A stretch of 64,000 bases of DNA. It comes from Chitinophagaceae bacterium. GTDB lineage: Bacteria; Bacteroidota; Bacteroidia; Chitinophagales; Chitinophagaceae. The DNA is taken from contig SCVJ01000042.1 in the NCBI GenBank assembly GCA_004322425.1, forward strand, positions 62,001-126,000, written 5' to 3'. The translations under genes and the position numbers were made by a program. Of the stretch, positions 18,242 to 27,496 are shown piece by piece; position 1 is the stretch's first letter; each line of letters starts with the position of its first letter. The notes beneath the pieces were generated by a model. It did not search any database and was not told where the DNA came from. It saw only the letters and a list, made by a program, of their open reading frames with translations.

Positions 18242-18693
18242 ACTCCAAATTGTCGCAGATGATGATCGATGTGTTTCCACATTGTTTTACCCCATTGTTC
18301 TGCTGTAAATTTTCCAAAGAAAGGATGTATTTTATCTCCAATTCCAAAACTACCTGCTTGATAAAATTTTTCAATTAAATCCAACAGTTGTTTTTTTTCT
18401 TCTTCAAATTTGCGTTCATCTTTTATAATAAAAATAGGAGAAGTGGGTAGGCTATTCTTCCAAGGAGCATCGTTATACATTATTTTTTTTACCATCCAAC
18501 CAATCAATCTTCCTAAAAGTAAACGGCGTACAGGTTTTCCTTTTAAGAGTATTTTAAATCCAATTTGTAAATGAGCTAACATTTGTCCAACGCTCATCTT
18601 TCCCCATTGGCCTTTTGAGTCTGCCGATAAATTGTTTATTCGAGTATTTGTTTCTTGATAAGTTTCTGTATCGAAAAGATTTTTTATAAACAT
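18238..18693 (-). CDS. DUF1569/DinB-like protein
   Basis: 151 residues from the ATG at 18693, which sits 4 nt after the preceding gene's stop; the track start at 18774 would lie inside that gene. The sequence resembles DUF1569 four-helix-bundle proteins related to the DinB/YfiT metal-binding fold. 'GKMSVGQMLAHLQIGFKILL' near the middle and 'WKHIDHHLRQFGV' at the end supply the histidines expected of the metal site. The reaction is unknown. It is the last gene of the long minus-strand run that begins with the FNR-like gene and nuoA, so it may be co-transcribed with complex I. Confidence 0.72.
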   Translation of the reverse strand: MFIKNLFDTETYQETNTRINNLSADSKGQWGKMSVGQMLAHLQIGFKILLKGKPVRRLLLGRLIGWMVKKIMYNDAPWKNSLPTSPIFIIKDERKFEEEKKQLLDLIEKFYQAGSFGIGDKIHPFFGKFTAEQWGKTMWKHIDHHLRQFGV

Positions 18694-18697
18694 TCTA

Positions 18698-19057
18698 TTA
18701 AAAAATTTGTTCAAAATAAGGAATCTCTTCGCTGCTAATATTTTCTTTTTGTTGCCAATACGCCAGTGTAACAATTTGCCCTTTTGCAGTTTTTAATGTT
18801 CTTCCAAAAATGGCATTGGTGGAATTAAAAGAAACATCAGTAACGCCCAAGGTAAAAGTTTCAATAACGGGTTCTTGTATTTCACTTGGAGTAGGTACTA
18901 TTTTTGGAGGAGGAGAAGGAACTACCACTACAGTAAAATTATTCTTCTCTAATAATTGTTTTAAAAAAATTACACGATCTGGTGAAACAGTTTTTTCAAC
19001 GACAGCACATTTTTTTCCTTCCAAGTCTTCAAATTCGTGATTTTTATTGATTGCCAT
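18698..19057 (-). CDS. Conserved hypothetical protein downstream of nuoN
   Basis: 119 residues from the ATG at 19057, which begins 'MAINKNHEFEDLEGKKC' and does not overlap nuoN; the track start at 19078 is less likely. I do not recognise a named family. An N-terminal alpha/beta stretch ('CAVVEKTVSPDRVIFLKQLLEKNNFTVVVV') is followed by a proline-rich linker ('PSPPPKIVPTPSEIQEP') and a compact C-terminal beta region ('FTLGVTDVSFNSTNAIFGRTLKT'). No signal peptide or membrane helix. It lies 21 bp after nuoN and 4 bp before the DUF1569 gene. Its position suggests a link with complex I, but that is guilt by association. Confidence 0.65.
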   Translation of the reverse strand: MAINKNHEFEDLEGKKCAVVEKTVSPDRVIFLKQLLEKNNFTVVVVPSPPPKIVPTPSEIQEPVIETFTLGVTDVSFNSTNAIFGRTLKTAKGQIVTLAYWQQKENISSEEIPYFEQIF

Positions 19058-19078
19058 AAACCAAAAGTTTGTGATCAA

Positions 19079-20485
19079 TTATTTTAATAAAGAAAAAATA
19101 TAGTTGTAAACAGTATTAAAAATACCGGTACAAATTATTCCAATAACACATAGTAACAGTGCTAGTTTTGGGAAAAGATGAACTTTTATTTTTTCGATGG
19201 GCTTTTCATTTTTAGTCATAAAAATTGCCTGAATCACTCGCAAATAATAAAATAAAGCAACCACCATATTTAATGCAGCAATTGTAATAAGCAAATAGTT
19301 TCCTTTGCTTGCTCCGGCTAGTAACAAGAAAAATTTTCCAAAGAAACCTGCTGTGGGAGGAATGCCGGCTAAAGAAAATAAGGCAAGGGCTAAAACCCAA
19401 CTCAATGTTGGATTAGTTTTATAAAACCCATTAAAATCATTCATTGATTCTTTTCCTGTTTGTGCACTCACAATTGTCAATACTCCGAATGCTGCAAGAT
19501 TTGAAAAAAGATAAATGACAATAAAAAACACAACGGATGCCGTACTGACAATATTTTGTCCACTTATTCCAATTAAAATAAAACCTACTTGTGCAATGGA
19601 TGAAAATGCAAGAAATCGTTTCATGTTTTGTTGGCGAAGCGCAAAAAGATTTCCGACAATCATTGTAAGAATAGAAAGTAAAAACAACATGTTGTACCAA
19701 CTAGTTGATAGAGGCTCAAATACAGTATATAAAACTGAAGTGAATACAAAAAGAACTGCACCTTTTGAAATCACCGATAAATAACTAGTAACCGCTACTG
19801 GCGCGCCTTCGTAAACGTCGGCTGTCCACAAATGAAATGGAACTGCTGATATTTTAAATGCAAAACCTGTGAGTAATAAAATAAATGAAAATAGTTGCAA
19901 GGGGCTTCCGTTGAGCGCAGCAGGTATTTCAACAAAATTTAAAGTTCCTATCGTTCCATAAAGTAATGAAATACCAAACAGCAAAAGAGTAGAAGAAAAG
20001 GCTGATGAAATAATCATTTTGAATGCCGCTTCGGAAGATTGGCGTTTTTCTAAATCAAAATTGGTGAGCGCCGCCAATGGAATTGTAGAAAGTTCTAACG
20101 CTAAATAAAACATTAGTAAATTATTACTGGAGAGCATAAAATACATTCCTAATAAAGTTGACAACATCAAGATGTAAAATTCCACAAGGTGTTTGTGGGT
20201 TTTCAACCAGTCGTAAGATTGTAATGAAATAATGAGTACGCCAACATTCAGTATGTTTTTTTCAAAAATCAATAAATCATTTGTTTGAAACATGTCACCA
20301 AAAAGCGTTCCGGAATTAGTTGTAAAAAAGCCGCCAATCAGATTTATGAGCAACAGTAGATTTATGATATTTAACAGGTTTACTTTACTCAACTCTTTAC
20401 TGCTGAGTTTTAAAAAAAGCAGTATAAAAATTATTATGGTTAATAATAGTTCTTGTAGCATCAATTGTAAAAAATCAGATAGCAT
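19079..20485 (-). CDS. nuoN: NADH-quinone oxidoreductase subunit N
   Basis: 468 residues, about 14 membrane helices, antiporter-like subunit of complex I. The family core is visible in 'MFYLALELSTIPLAAL' (key Glu in TM5), 'AFKISAVPFHLWTADVYEGAPVAVTSYLSVISKGA' (key Lys and the discontinuous helix) and 'SLAGIPPTAGFFGKFFLL'. It translocates protons in the membrane arm. It starts 10 bp after nuoM on the same strand. Confidence 0.97.
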   Translation of the reverse strand: MLSDFLQLMLQELLLTIIIFILLFLKLSSKELSKVNLLNIINLLLLINLIGGFFTTNSGTLFGDMFQTNDLLIFEKNILNVGVLIISLQSYDWLKTHKHLVEFYILMLSTLLGMYFMLSSNNLLMFYLALELSTIPLAALTNFDLEKRQSSEAAFKMIISSAFSSTLLLFGISLLYGTIGTLNFVEIPAALNGSPLQLFSFILLLTGFAFKISAVPFHLWTADVYEGAPVAVTSYLSVISKGAVLFVFTSVLYTVFEPLSTSWYNMLFLLSILTMIVGNLFALRQQNMKRFLAFSSIAQVGFILIGISGQNIVSTASVVFFIVIYLFSNLAAFGVLTIVSAQTGKESMNDFNGFYKTNPTLSWVLALALFSLAGIPPTAGFFGKFFLLLAGASKGNYLLITIAALNMVVALFYYLRVIQAIFMTKNEKPIEKIKVHLFPKLALLLCVIGIICTGIFNTVYNYIFSLLK

Positions 20486-20495
20486 TTTTAAAAAA

Positions 20496-21992
20496 CTATT
20501 TAATTAATAATTTGTTTATGATAATTTCTGTGCCCGGACTTAATAAATCTTTTAACCAAAAAGGACTTATTCCAATAGCGATGATTACGGTAACTAATAA
20601 AATAACAGCCAATCGTTCGTTCCAACTTGCATCACTTAAAATAGCGTGTTCCTTATTTTTTAAAGGGCCCATTATTACACTGCCAGTTGCTCTTAATATA
20701 TACACAGCTGTTACTACAATAGAAGCACAAGCAAGTATAGTTACGATTCGATAAAACAAATCTACTTTTTCCCAAGCACCAACAAAGACGGTTACTTCAG
20801 CAACAAAACCGCTCAGTCCTGGTAATCCCAAAGAACACAAACCGGCAATTACAAAAGCAGTAGAAATGAATGGAAGTACTTTTAGTAATCCACCTAATTG
20901 TGCTACTTGCCTCGAATGAGTTCGATCGTAAATCATTCCAATTACTGCGAAAAAGAGAGCCGTCATCAAGCCATGAGAAACCATTTGAAGAACAGCGCCA
21001 TCAATTGCAGTTTTTGTAAGTATTCCAATTCCCAGTAAAACAAATCCGCAATGACTAACGGATGAATAGGCGTTTATATATTTTAAATCCGTTTGCATCA
21101 TGGTAGCAAAGGCACCATAAATAATAGCAATGATGGCAAGAACAATAATTATTGTGGAATATTCCTTTGCAGCTTCGGGCATTAAATAAGTAGCTACTCT
21201 CAAACAACCATAGCCACCCAATTTCATAGAAATTCCGGCAAGAAACATAGAAGCCGCAGTAGGCGCAGATGAATGTCCATCGGGAACCCAAGTATGAAAA
21301 GGAAATAGAGCCGTAAAAATTCCAAAACCAATAAATGCAAAAGGGAAAAATAATTTTTGAACTGCAATGGGTAAATTAAGTGAAGCAATTTGTACTAAAT
21401 CAAAAGTTGGAGTTCCATTAATATTGGAATCAAAATAGATTCCTGCAAAGGCAACGAAAACCAGTGCAGATCCGCCCATTAGCATCAAGACCAATTTCAT
21501 GGCACTATATTCTTTTTTACCACTACCCCAAATTCCAATGAGTAAAAATTTTGGTATCACCGCTACTTCAAGAAAAAAGAAAAGTGTAAATAGATCAAGC
21601 GCAATAAAAAATCCATATGCACCAAGACTTAACAATAAAAGTAAAAAGAAAAATTCTTTACTTCGATGTTCCATATTCCAGGAAACTAAAACTCCGGCTA
21701 GCACGACAAATGCCGTAAGTAAAATCATAGCAATTGAAATTCCATCTACTCCAATATGGAAATTAATATTTAAAGGAGCATACCAAGTAATATTATTTTC
21801 GAAATAGAAATGAGCCAGATTGCCCGCTTCTCTTTCCACTATATAAAAGTAGAATAAGGCAATACTGAATATTAGTTGAGCAATAGATCCCAGCAAAGCA
21901 ATGGTACGAATTTGCTTTTGGCTATTCGGTAAAAGCATCGCTAGTACAGTGAATAGCGGAATTAATATGAGCGGCAATAAACTTATTTCCAT
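20496..21992 (-). CDS. nuoM: NADH-quinone oxidoreductase subunit M
   Basis: 498 residues with about 14 membrane helices. Markers are 'FFFLEVAVIPKFLLIGIWG' (TM5 Glu), 'FGIFTALFPFHTWVPDGHSSAPTAASMFLAGISMKLGGYG' (central Lys/His helix) and 'LGLPGLSGFVAEVTVFVGAW'. It is the middle antiporter-like proton channel of complex I. Its start overlaps the 3' end of nuoL by 10 nt, and nuoN follows after 10 bp. Confidence 0.97.
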   Translation of the reverse strand: MEISLLPLILIPLFTVLAMLLPNSQKQIRTIALLGSIAQLIFSIALFYFYIVEREAGNLAHFYFENNITWYAPLNINFHIGVDGISIAMILLTAFVVLAGVLVSWNMEHRSKEFFFLLLLLSLGAYGFFIALDLFTLFFFLEVAVIPKFLLIGIWGSGKKEYSAMKLVLMLMGGSALVFVAFAGIYFDSNINGTPTFDLVQIASLNLPIAVQKLFFPFAFIGFGIFTALFPFHTWVPDGHSSAPTAASMFLAGISMKLGGYGCLRVATYLMPEAAKEYSTIIIVLAIIAIIYGAFATMMQTDLKYINAYSSVSHCGFVLLGIGILTKTAIDGAVLQMVSHGLMTALFFAVIGMIYDRTHSRQVAQLGGLLKVLPFISTAFVIAGLCSLGLPGLSGFVAEVTVFVGAWEKVDLFYRIVTILACASIVVTAVYILRATGSVIMGPLKNKEHAILSDASWNERLAVILLVTVIIAIGISPFWLKDLLSPGTEIIINKLLIK

Positions 21993-23911
21993 AAATAAAT
22001 AAAGACTACTAACATTGAAATTATACCTGCAAAAAAGTAAAGTAAATAATGTTGAATTTTTCCTGACTGCACTTTTCGAATCAAGAAAGAAATATTTTGT
22101 GTACTGTTGGCAATGCCATTCATCATCCCATCTACAATATTTTTATCAATCCAAGCAGCTGGACGTCCTACTAGATTAAAAATTATTTTTTCAGTTATAA
22201 AAAGATAAAGCTCGTCCACATAAAATTTATGATAAGCAGCTCGATAAATGCTGCCGAAAGAAACTGCCAGTTGTTTTGCTTTGTTACTTTCATTTTTGTA
22301 AATCCACAAAGCGATTAAAATGCCTGCAACTGCAATTGTAACGGGTGCTATGGAAAAAATTGGGTCAAAATGTGAAGCTGCTACTTTGTTGTTGAAAGAA
22401 ATATATTTTCCAAAAGGAATAAATCCAACAAGAACCGAACAGGTTGCTAAAAGAACAAGAGGTAATTTCATCGTCCACGTTCCTTCATGATGGAAATGGT
22501 GAAGTTCTTTTTGTTTGTTCCAGAATATTGAAAAGTATAAACGGAACATATAAAATGCCGTTAATCCAGAAGTAATTAAGGCAATAAAAAATACAATTTT
22601 ATTTGAATGATAGGCGGCTAATAATATTTCTTCTTTACTAAAAAATCCTGCGAAAGGTGGTATCCCTGCGATTGCCAAGCAAGCAATTAAAAACGTCAGA
22701 TGAGTAATCGGCATATATTTTCTTAATCCACCCATATCTTTCATTTCGTTGCTGTGCACAATATGTATTATTGCGCCCGCAGCAAGAAATAATAACGATT
22801 TGAAAAATGCATGAGTGAATAAATGAAATAAGGAAGCAGTATATCCTAAAGAATTTTCTATACCCACGTTTGAACTTCCGATTGCAAACATCATAAATCC
22901 AATTTGAGACATAGTAGAATATGCCAATACTCTTTTGATATCTGTTTGTGTACACGCAATAACGGCTGCTAAAAATGCAGAAATCAATCCAACAAATGTT
23001 ACAATATTCAATGCAGTTTCTGCAATAGAAAAAAGAGGGAATAAGCGAGCTACTAAAAAAACTCCAGCAACCACCATTGTTGCAGCGTGAATTAATGCAG
23101 AAACAGGAGTGGGGCCTTCCATTGCATCCGGCAACCAAATGTGCAATGGGAACATGGCGCTTTTGCCAGCACCACCCATAAAAATTAAAATCAAACTCCA
23201 AGTTAAAATACTTACACCCGCAAAGGAGGCTGTAGTTATTGCAGTGAATTGTAAAGATTGTGTATCCGTTAATTGACGAATAAGTGTGCTGAATTCAAAA
23301 CTATCTCCATAATAGCCCAATAAAAGAATACCGATGAGAAAACCTAAATCTGCAAATCGAGTAACAACGAATGCTTTTTTTGATGCAGCTACTGCAGCAG
23401 GTTTTTCAAAATAAAATCCGATTAATAAAAAAGAAGACACCCCAACCAATTCCCAAAAAATATAAATTTGAAATAGATTACTGGATATGATTAATCCTAA
23501 CATGGAAAAGGTGAAAAGAGAAAGAAAAGAAAAATAAGTTGCTAATCTCTCTTCACCTTTCATATAACCGATACTGAAAAGATGCACCATGAATGAAATA
23601 AATGTTACAACAACCAGCATCATTACAGAAATAGGATCCATCAAAATACCCAGGTCAATGGATAAATTATTTGAAAAACTAAGCCAGGTGATATGGAAGA
23701 CAGTAAGAGTTGGATAAGTTCCGTTGATGGGGCCTTCTACAATAAAATAATTATAAGATGTGTACAGCGCCAACAACGTACATGTTAGCAATAATAGTGA
23801 ACCGATAACGCCAGAGCTTTTTGAAAAATATTTTTTTCCGAATAAACCCAACACAACAAATCCGCATAAGGGCAATAAGAGAATTAAGGATATGATAATT
23901 GAGTAATTCAT
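21983..23911 (-). CDS. nuoL: NADH-quinone oxidoreductase subunit L
   Basis: 642 residues with about 16 membrane helices, including the long C-terminal lateral-helix extension that separates NuoL from NuoM and NuoN. Markers are 'LFQIYIFWELVGVSSFLLIGF', 'GKSAMFPLHIWLPDAMEGPTPVSALIHAATMVVAGVF' and 'AIAGIPPFAGFFSKEEILL'. It is the distal proton-pumping subunit of the membrane arm. It lies 2 bp after nuoK and overlaps nuoM by 10 nt. Several long ORF-track entries inside it are frame shadows. Confidence 0.97.
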   Translation of the reverse strand: MNYSIIISLILLLPLCGFVVLGLFGKKYFSKSSGVIGSLLLLTCTLLALYTSYNYFIVEGPINGTYPTLTVFHITWLSFSNNLSIDLGILMDPISVMMLVVVTFISFMVHLFSIGYMKGEERLATYFSFLSLFTFSMLGLIISSNLFQIYIFWELVGVSSFLLIGFYFEKPAAVAASKKAFVVTRFADLGFLIGILLLGYYGDSFEFSTLIRQLTDTQSLQFTAITTASFAGVSILTWSLILIFMGGAGKSAMFPLHIWLPDAMEGPTPVSALIHAATMVVAGVFLVARLFPLFSIAETALNIVTFVGLISAFLAAVIACTQTDIKRVLAYSTMSQIGFMMFAIGSSNVGIENSLGYTASLFHLFTHAFFKSLLFLAAGAIIHIVHSNEMKDMGGLRKYMPITHLTFLIACLAIAGIPPFAGFFSKEEILLAAYHSNKIVFFIALITSGLTAFYMFRLYFSIFWNKQKELHHFHHEGTWTMKLPLVLLATCSVLVGFIPFGKYISFNNKVAASHFDPIFSIAPVTIAVAGILIALWIYKNESNKAKQLAVSFGSIYRAAYHKFYVDELYLFITEKIIFNLVGRPAAWIDKNIVDGMMNGIANSTQNISFLIRKVQSGKIQHYLLYFFAGIISMLVVFIYLWK

Positions 23912-23913
23912 TA

Positions 23914-24228
23914 TTAGTATTTCATTTCTGTTGCATCTTCTACATCAATGGATTGATGGCTGCGATAAAGGTTAATAATGATGGCAATAGCTACTGCAGC
24001 TTCGGCAGCAGCAATGGCAATGATGAAAATGGTAAAAAAGATTCCATCTAATCTTTCAGGAAATAAATATTTGTTGAAAGCAACAAAATTAATGTTCACG
24101 CTATTTAATATTAATTCAACGGCCATCAACATAGTAATCATATTGCGACGTGTAAATAACCCATACAAGCCAATGAAAAATAAAGCCGTGCTCAAAAATA
24201 AAATATGATTTATAGAAATTTCATTCAT
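23914..24228 (-). CDS. nuoK: NADH-quinone oxidoreductase subunit K
   Basis: 104 residues, three membrane helices. 'TMLMAVELILNSVNINFVAF' carries the conserved TM2 Glu of the NuoK proton path, and 'IAIAAAEAAVAIAIIINLYR' carries the TM3 acidic residue. It matches the MrpC-like fold. Its ATG overlaps the nuoJ stop as ATGA (4 nt), indicating translational coupling. Confidence 0.96.
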   Translation of the reverse strand: MNEISINHILFLSTALFFIGLYGLFTRRNMITMLMAVELILNSVNINFVAFNKYLFPERLDGIFFTIFIIAIAAAEAAVAIAIIINLYRSHQSIDVEDATEMKY

Positions 24229-24740
24229 TTTTCTATCGGTTTAGATTTCATTGCAATAACAATACAACCTACCATGGCGGCCAATAATAGAATGCTTACC
24301 ACTTCAAAGGGCAGCGCAAATCCTGTATTGTCTGTGGCAAGCATGTGAGTTCCAATTCTTTCAATATCGGAATCAAAATATTTATTTTCAATTCGAAAAC
24401 CATTCTGATAAATAAGTAAATACGTTAGTGCAAACCCGAAGAATATTGCTAACGCAGATAGTAGTATTCTGGAAGAGGATACTTTAGGCATTTCCTTTCC
24501 GGATTGTTGTGTTAAAAAAATTGAAAAAATAATTAAGACCACAATACCGCCAACATAAACAACAATCTGAACTGCTGCAATAAATTCAACAGCGAGCCAA
24601 AAATAAAGTCCTGCAATTCCAATTAACGAGAACAAAAGCCAAATAGCAGAGCGAAATATTTTTCGAGTAGTAACGGATAAAATTGCTGCAGCTAAAATAA
24701 ATGTCGCTAAAAAATAAAATATGATGGATGTTGCGCTCAA
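24225..24740 (-). CDS. nuoJ: NADH-quinone oxidoreductase subunit J
   Basis: 171 residues with five membrane helices. 'AVQIVVYVGGIVVLIIFSIFLTQQ' is the NuoJ signature containing the TM3 pi-bulge/Tyr region. The start is TTG, encoding the first residue of 'SATSIIFYFLATFI'; no other Met lies before the first helix, so TTG is the likely true start. It follows nuoI by 20 bp and overlaps nuoK by 4 nt. Confidence 0.94.
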   Translation of the reverse strand: MSATSIIFYFLATFILAAAILSVTTRKIFRSAIWLLFSLIGIAGLYFWLAVEFIAAVQIVVYVGGIVVLIIFSIFLTQQSGKEMPKVSSSRILLSALAIFFGFALTYLLIYQNGFRIENKYFDSDIERIGTHMLATDNTGFALPFEVVSILLLAAMVGCIVIAMKSKPIEK

Positions 24741-24760
24741 AGTAGTTGGTTTAAAAATTG

Positions 24761-25237
24761 TTATTCTATTCCTGCTCTAATTTTTGAATCGGGTTTATTT
24801 AAAATTTTTGTCAATTTGCTTCTATCAAATACACTGTGCTCAAATGTGTTTGCCATTTTTATGGCATCTGTCGGACAAGCCACAATACACAAATTGCAAA
24901 AAGTGCATAAATCTAAATGATAAACAAATGTATTAAGTGCTTTTTTCTTTTTTCCTTCAGGTGTTGTATCAATTTGGGTAATAATTTTTATGGTGGCGTT
25001 GGGGCAAGCTAACTCGCAAGCGGTACAGCCGGTGCAAGCATGTTCATTATTTTCATCGTGAATCATCACCACTTCTCCTCTAAAACGTTCCGGTAAGCTT
25101 AGAGAATCTTTGTTGTCGGGGTATTGTTGGGTAATGATTTCCTTATGATGCGTAAAATAATATCCTGTTCGTCTCATGCCGATGAGCAACGACTTAACAG
25201 CGTAATAAATATCCTGTAAATATTTTTTTAAAAACAT
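24761..25237 (-). CDS. nuoI: NADH-quinone oxidoreductase subunit I (2x 4Fe-4S)
   Basis: 158 residues. Two classical 4Fe-4S motifs are present: 'CTGCTACELACP' (Cys 68, 71, 74, 78) and 'CTFCNLCIVACP' (Cys 111, 114, 117, 121), which would hold clusters N6a and N6b. The N-terminal amphipathic helix ('YYAVKSLLIGMRRTGYYF') docks the protein on the membrane arm. In this NuoEFG-less complex NuoI is the likely electron entry point, receiving electrons from ferredoxin or another donor rather than from NuoG. That role is inferred from other 11-subunit complexes. Confidence 0.96.
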   Translation of the reverse strand: MFLKKYLQDIYYAVKSLLIGMRRTGYYFTHHKEIITQQYPDNKDSLSLPERFRGEVVMIHDENNEHACTGCTACELACPNATIKIITQIDTTPEGKKKKALNTFVYHLDLCTFCNLCIVACPTDAIKMANTFEHSVFDRSKLTKILNKPDSKIRAGIE

Positions 25238-25248
25238 AATTTAATCAA

Positions 25249-26325
25249 TTAAAAATGCCAACCCATAATTGCCATTAATGTGGTTAATAATAAATTAAAC
25301 ATACTGATAGGCAACAAATATTTCCATTCTAAATTTAATAACTGATCAATGCGCAAACGCGGAAAAGTCCACCGGAACCACATGATGATAAAAATCAGAA
25401 AAAAAGTTTTTCCAAAAAGCCATAGCGACGAAGGAATATAATCCATCAATTCATTGAATCTCGTATCTGTGCCAAAATGCAACGGCATCCATCCTCCTAA
25501 AAACAAAGTGGCACCCAATACACATACAATAAAAATATTAACATACTCTGCCAAGAAAAATAAAGCAAACTTCATTCCTGAATATTCTGTATGAAAACCT
25601 GCAGTCAACTCGCTTTCAGCTTCGGCTAAATCAAAAGGTGCACGATTTGTTTCTGCTGTAACTGCAATGATAAAAATTACAAAAGCGATGAGGGCAGGGA
25701 TATGTCCTTTAAAAATCCACCAACCATCCGACTGTGATTGAATAATTGTCGATATTTTTAAACTTCCAGTTAGTATTACAATTGTGATAATAGAAAGTCC
25801 GGCCGATAATTCATAACTCACAATTTGTGCGCCACTTCGCATAGCTCCCAGCAATGAATATTTATTGTTGCTCGCCCAACCGGCCATTAAAATCCCAATA
25901 ACTGAAACCGAAGAAACAGAGGCAACAAATAGAATGCCAATGTTTAAATCCCATAGTTGAAAATTTTTTGCAAAAGCCAATGGAGCTAAGATTACCATTG
26001 CAACAATCATTACAATAAAAGGTGCCAGATTGAATAAAAATTTATCTGCGCCATTTGGCGTCATTCCTTCTTTTACCATCAATTTCAATGTATCCGCAAC
26101 TGTTTGAAACATTCCCTTCGGGCCCACTCGATTTGGTCCAAGCCTTACTTGCATATACGCAGAAACTTTGCGTTCCATCATAATTAATATCAAACCCAAC
26201 ATTGAAAATAGCCCTATCGCACTTACTGCAACAATCACCAATTCTATCAACAATGCCGTAGTTGAATTAAAGGTGATGTTTAACCAAGTATGAATTATGT
26301 CGGCTATGTTTTCTAAACTGGGCAT
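25249..26325 (-). CDS. nuoH: NADH-quinone oxidoreductase subunit H
   Basis: 358 residues with eight membrane helices. Conserved blocks are 'ERKVSAYMQVRLGPNRVGPKGMFQTVADTLKL' and 'NRAPFDLAEAESELTAGFHTEYSGMKFALFFLAEY', the acidic loop that lines the quinone chamber. It joins the peripheral arm to the membrane arm. It sits directly after nuoD with only 43 bp between them, exactly where nuoE, nuoF and nuoG would lie in a 14-gene operon. Confidence 0.97.
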   Translation of the reverse strand: MPSLENIADIIHTWLNITFNSTTALLIELVIVAVSAIGLFSMLGLILIMMERKVSAYMQVRLGPNRVGPKGMFQTVADTLKLMVKEGMTPNGADKFLFNLAPFIVMIVAMVILAPLAFAKNFQLWDLNIGILFVASVSSVSVIGILMAGWASNNKYSLLGAMRSGAQIVSYELSAGLSIITIVILTGSLKISTIIQSQSDGWWIFKGHIPALIAFVIFIIAVTAETNRAPFDLAEAESELTAGFHTEYSGMKFALFFLAEYVNIFIVCVLGATLFLGGWMPLHFGTDTRFNELMDYIPSSLWLFGKTFFLIFIIMWFRWTFPRLRIDQLLNLEWKYLLPISMFNLLLTTLMAIMGWHF

Positions 26326-26368
26326 ATAGTTTTATAAAACTTCTTTAGTTGGTTTTATTAATTTAATA

Positions 26369-27496
26369 TCATCTGTCAATATCTGGAATAACTAAATCAA
26401 GTGAACCCATGATGGCAATCAAATCGCCAATCTTACTTCCTCTTGCCATAAAATCTAAAGCACTTAAATTAGAAAATCCGGGCGATCTAAATTTAATTCT
26501 GTATGGTGTGGTTCCGCCTTCACTCACAATGTACACACCAAATTCTCCACGCGCTGTTTCTATTTGCGAATAAAATTCTCCTTTGGGTAATTTTAATACT
26601 GCTTTTGTTTTTGCTTGAAAATCACCTTCGGGAATAACGTCAATTAATTGTTCAATTATTGAAAGTGATTGTTTCATTTCTCTCATACGAACCATATAAC
26701 GTGCAAAGCAATCGCCACCAGTTTCAATTATTTCATCAAACTTTAGTTGTGAATAAATTTCGTAAGGATTGAGTTTACGTACATCACAATAAACTCCGCT
26801 ACCTCTTGCTACTGGACCAGTACAGCCATAAGAAATAGCATCTTCTTTTGAGATAATGCCAATTCCTTTTGTCCTATTTTGAAAAATAATATTGTCGGTT
26901 AATAATTCATCATACTCAACTATCTTACTTTTGAAATGTGGAATAAATTCTTTTACTCTTTTTTGAAAATTAGGATGAAGATCTGCCATCACACCTCCGG
27001 GAACCATATAATTCATCGTGAGACGAGTACCACAGGTTTCTTCAAAAATATCGTTGATCATTTCTCTTTCACGAAAAGCATGAAAGAACGGTGTGAGTGC
27101 TCCAATATCCATAGCATTCGCACCCCACCAAAGTTGATGAGAAGCCATTCTTGTTAATTCATCCATCAATACACGAATGGCTTGTGCTCGTGGAGGAACC
27201 TCAATTTGCAATCCATTTTCTATACATAAAGCGCAACCATGATTATTAATGTGCGATGAGAGATAATCCATTTTGCTGGTTACATATATGAATTGACGAT
27301 AACTTAAACTTTCACACATTTTTTCAATCGATCGATGGATATAACCAAGATGAGGTTCAATTTTTTTTATGGTTTCACCATTTAATGTAATGACCAAGTG
27401 TAATACACCGTGTGTGGAAGGGTGCTGTGGGCCTACGTTTATTATTAAATCGCCTTCAATTGAAGTATCCTGCACTATGTCGGTTTCGCGGTACAT
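26369..27496 (-). CDS. nuoD: NADH-quinone oxidoreductase subunit D
   Basis: 375 residues, 49-kDa subunit. 'INVGPQHPSTHGVLHLV' holds the conserved quinone-binding His region, followed by 'EPHLGYIHRSIEKM' and 'YLSSHINNHGCALCIEN'. 'SPGFSNLSALDFMARGSKIGDLIAIMGSLDLVIPDIDR' is the typical C-terminus. NuoC is encoded separately, unlike the NuoCD fusion of many proteobacteria. Its ATG overlaps the nuoC stop by one nucleotide. Confidence 0.97.
   Translation of the reverse strand: MYRETDIVQDTSIEGDLIINVGPQHPSTHGVLHLVITLNGETIKKIEPHLGYIHRSIEKMCESLSYRQFIYVTSKMDYLSSHINNHGCALCIENGLQIEVPPRAQAIRVLMDELTRMASHQLWWGANAMDIGALTPFFHAFREREMINDIFEETCGTRLTMNYMVPGGVMADLHPNFQKRVKEFIPHFKSKIVEYDELLTDNIIFQNRTKGIGIISKEDAISYGCTGPVARGSGVYCDVRKLNPYEIYSQLKFDEIIETGGDCFARYMVRMREMKQSLSIIEQLIDVIPEGDFQAKTKAVLKLPKGEFYSQIETARGEFGVYIVSEGGTTPYRIKFRSPGFSNLSALDFMARGSKIGDLIAIMGSLDLVIPDIDR

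Noticed and set aside
22638-23201. 187-codon minus-strand ORF rich in Cys, Tyr and Ile
   Set aside because: It is a frame shadow of nuoL; composition is unnatural and nuoL is well conserved there.
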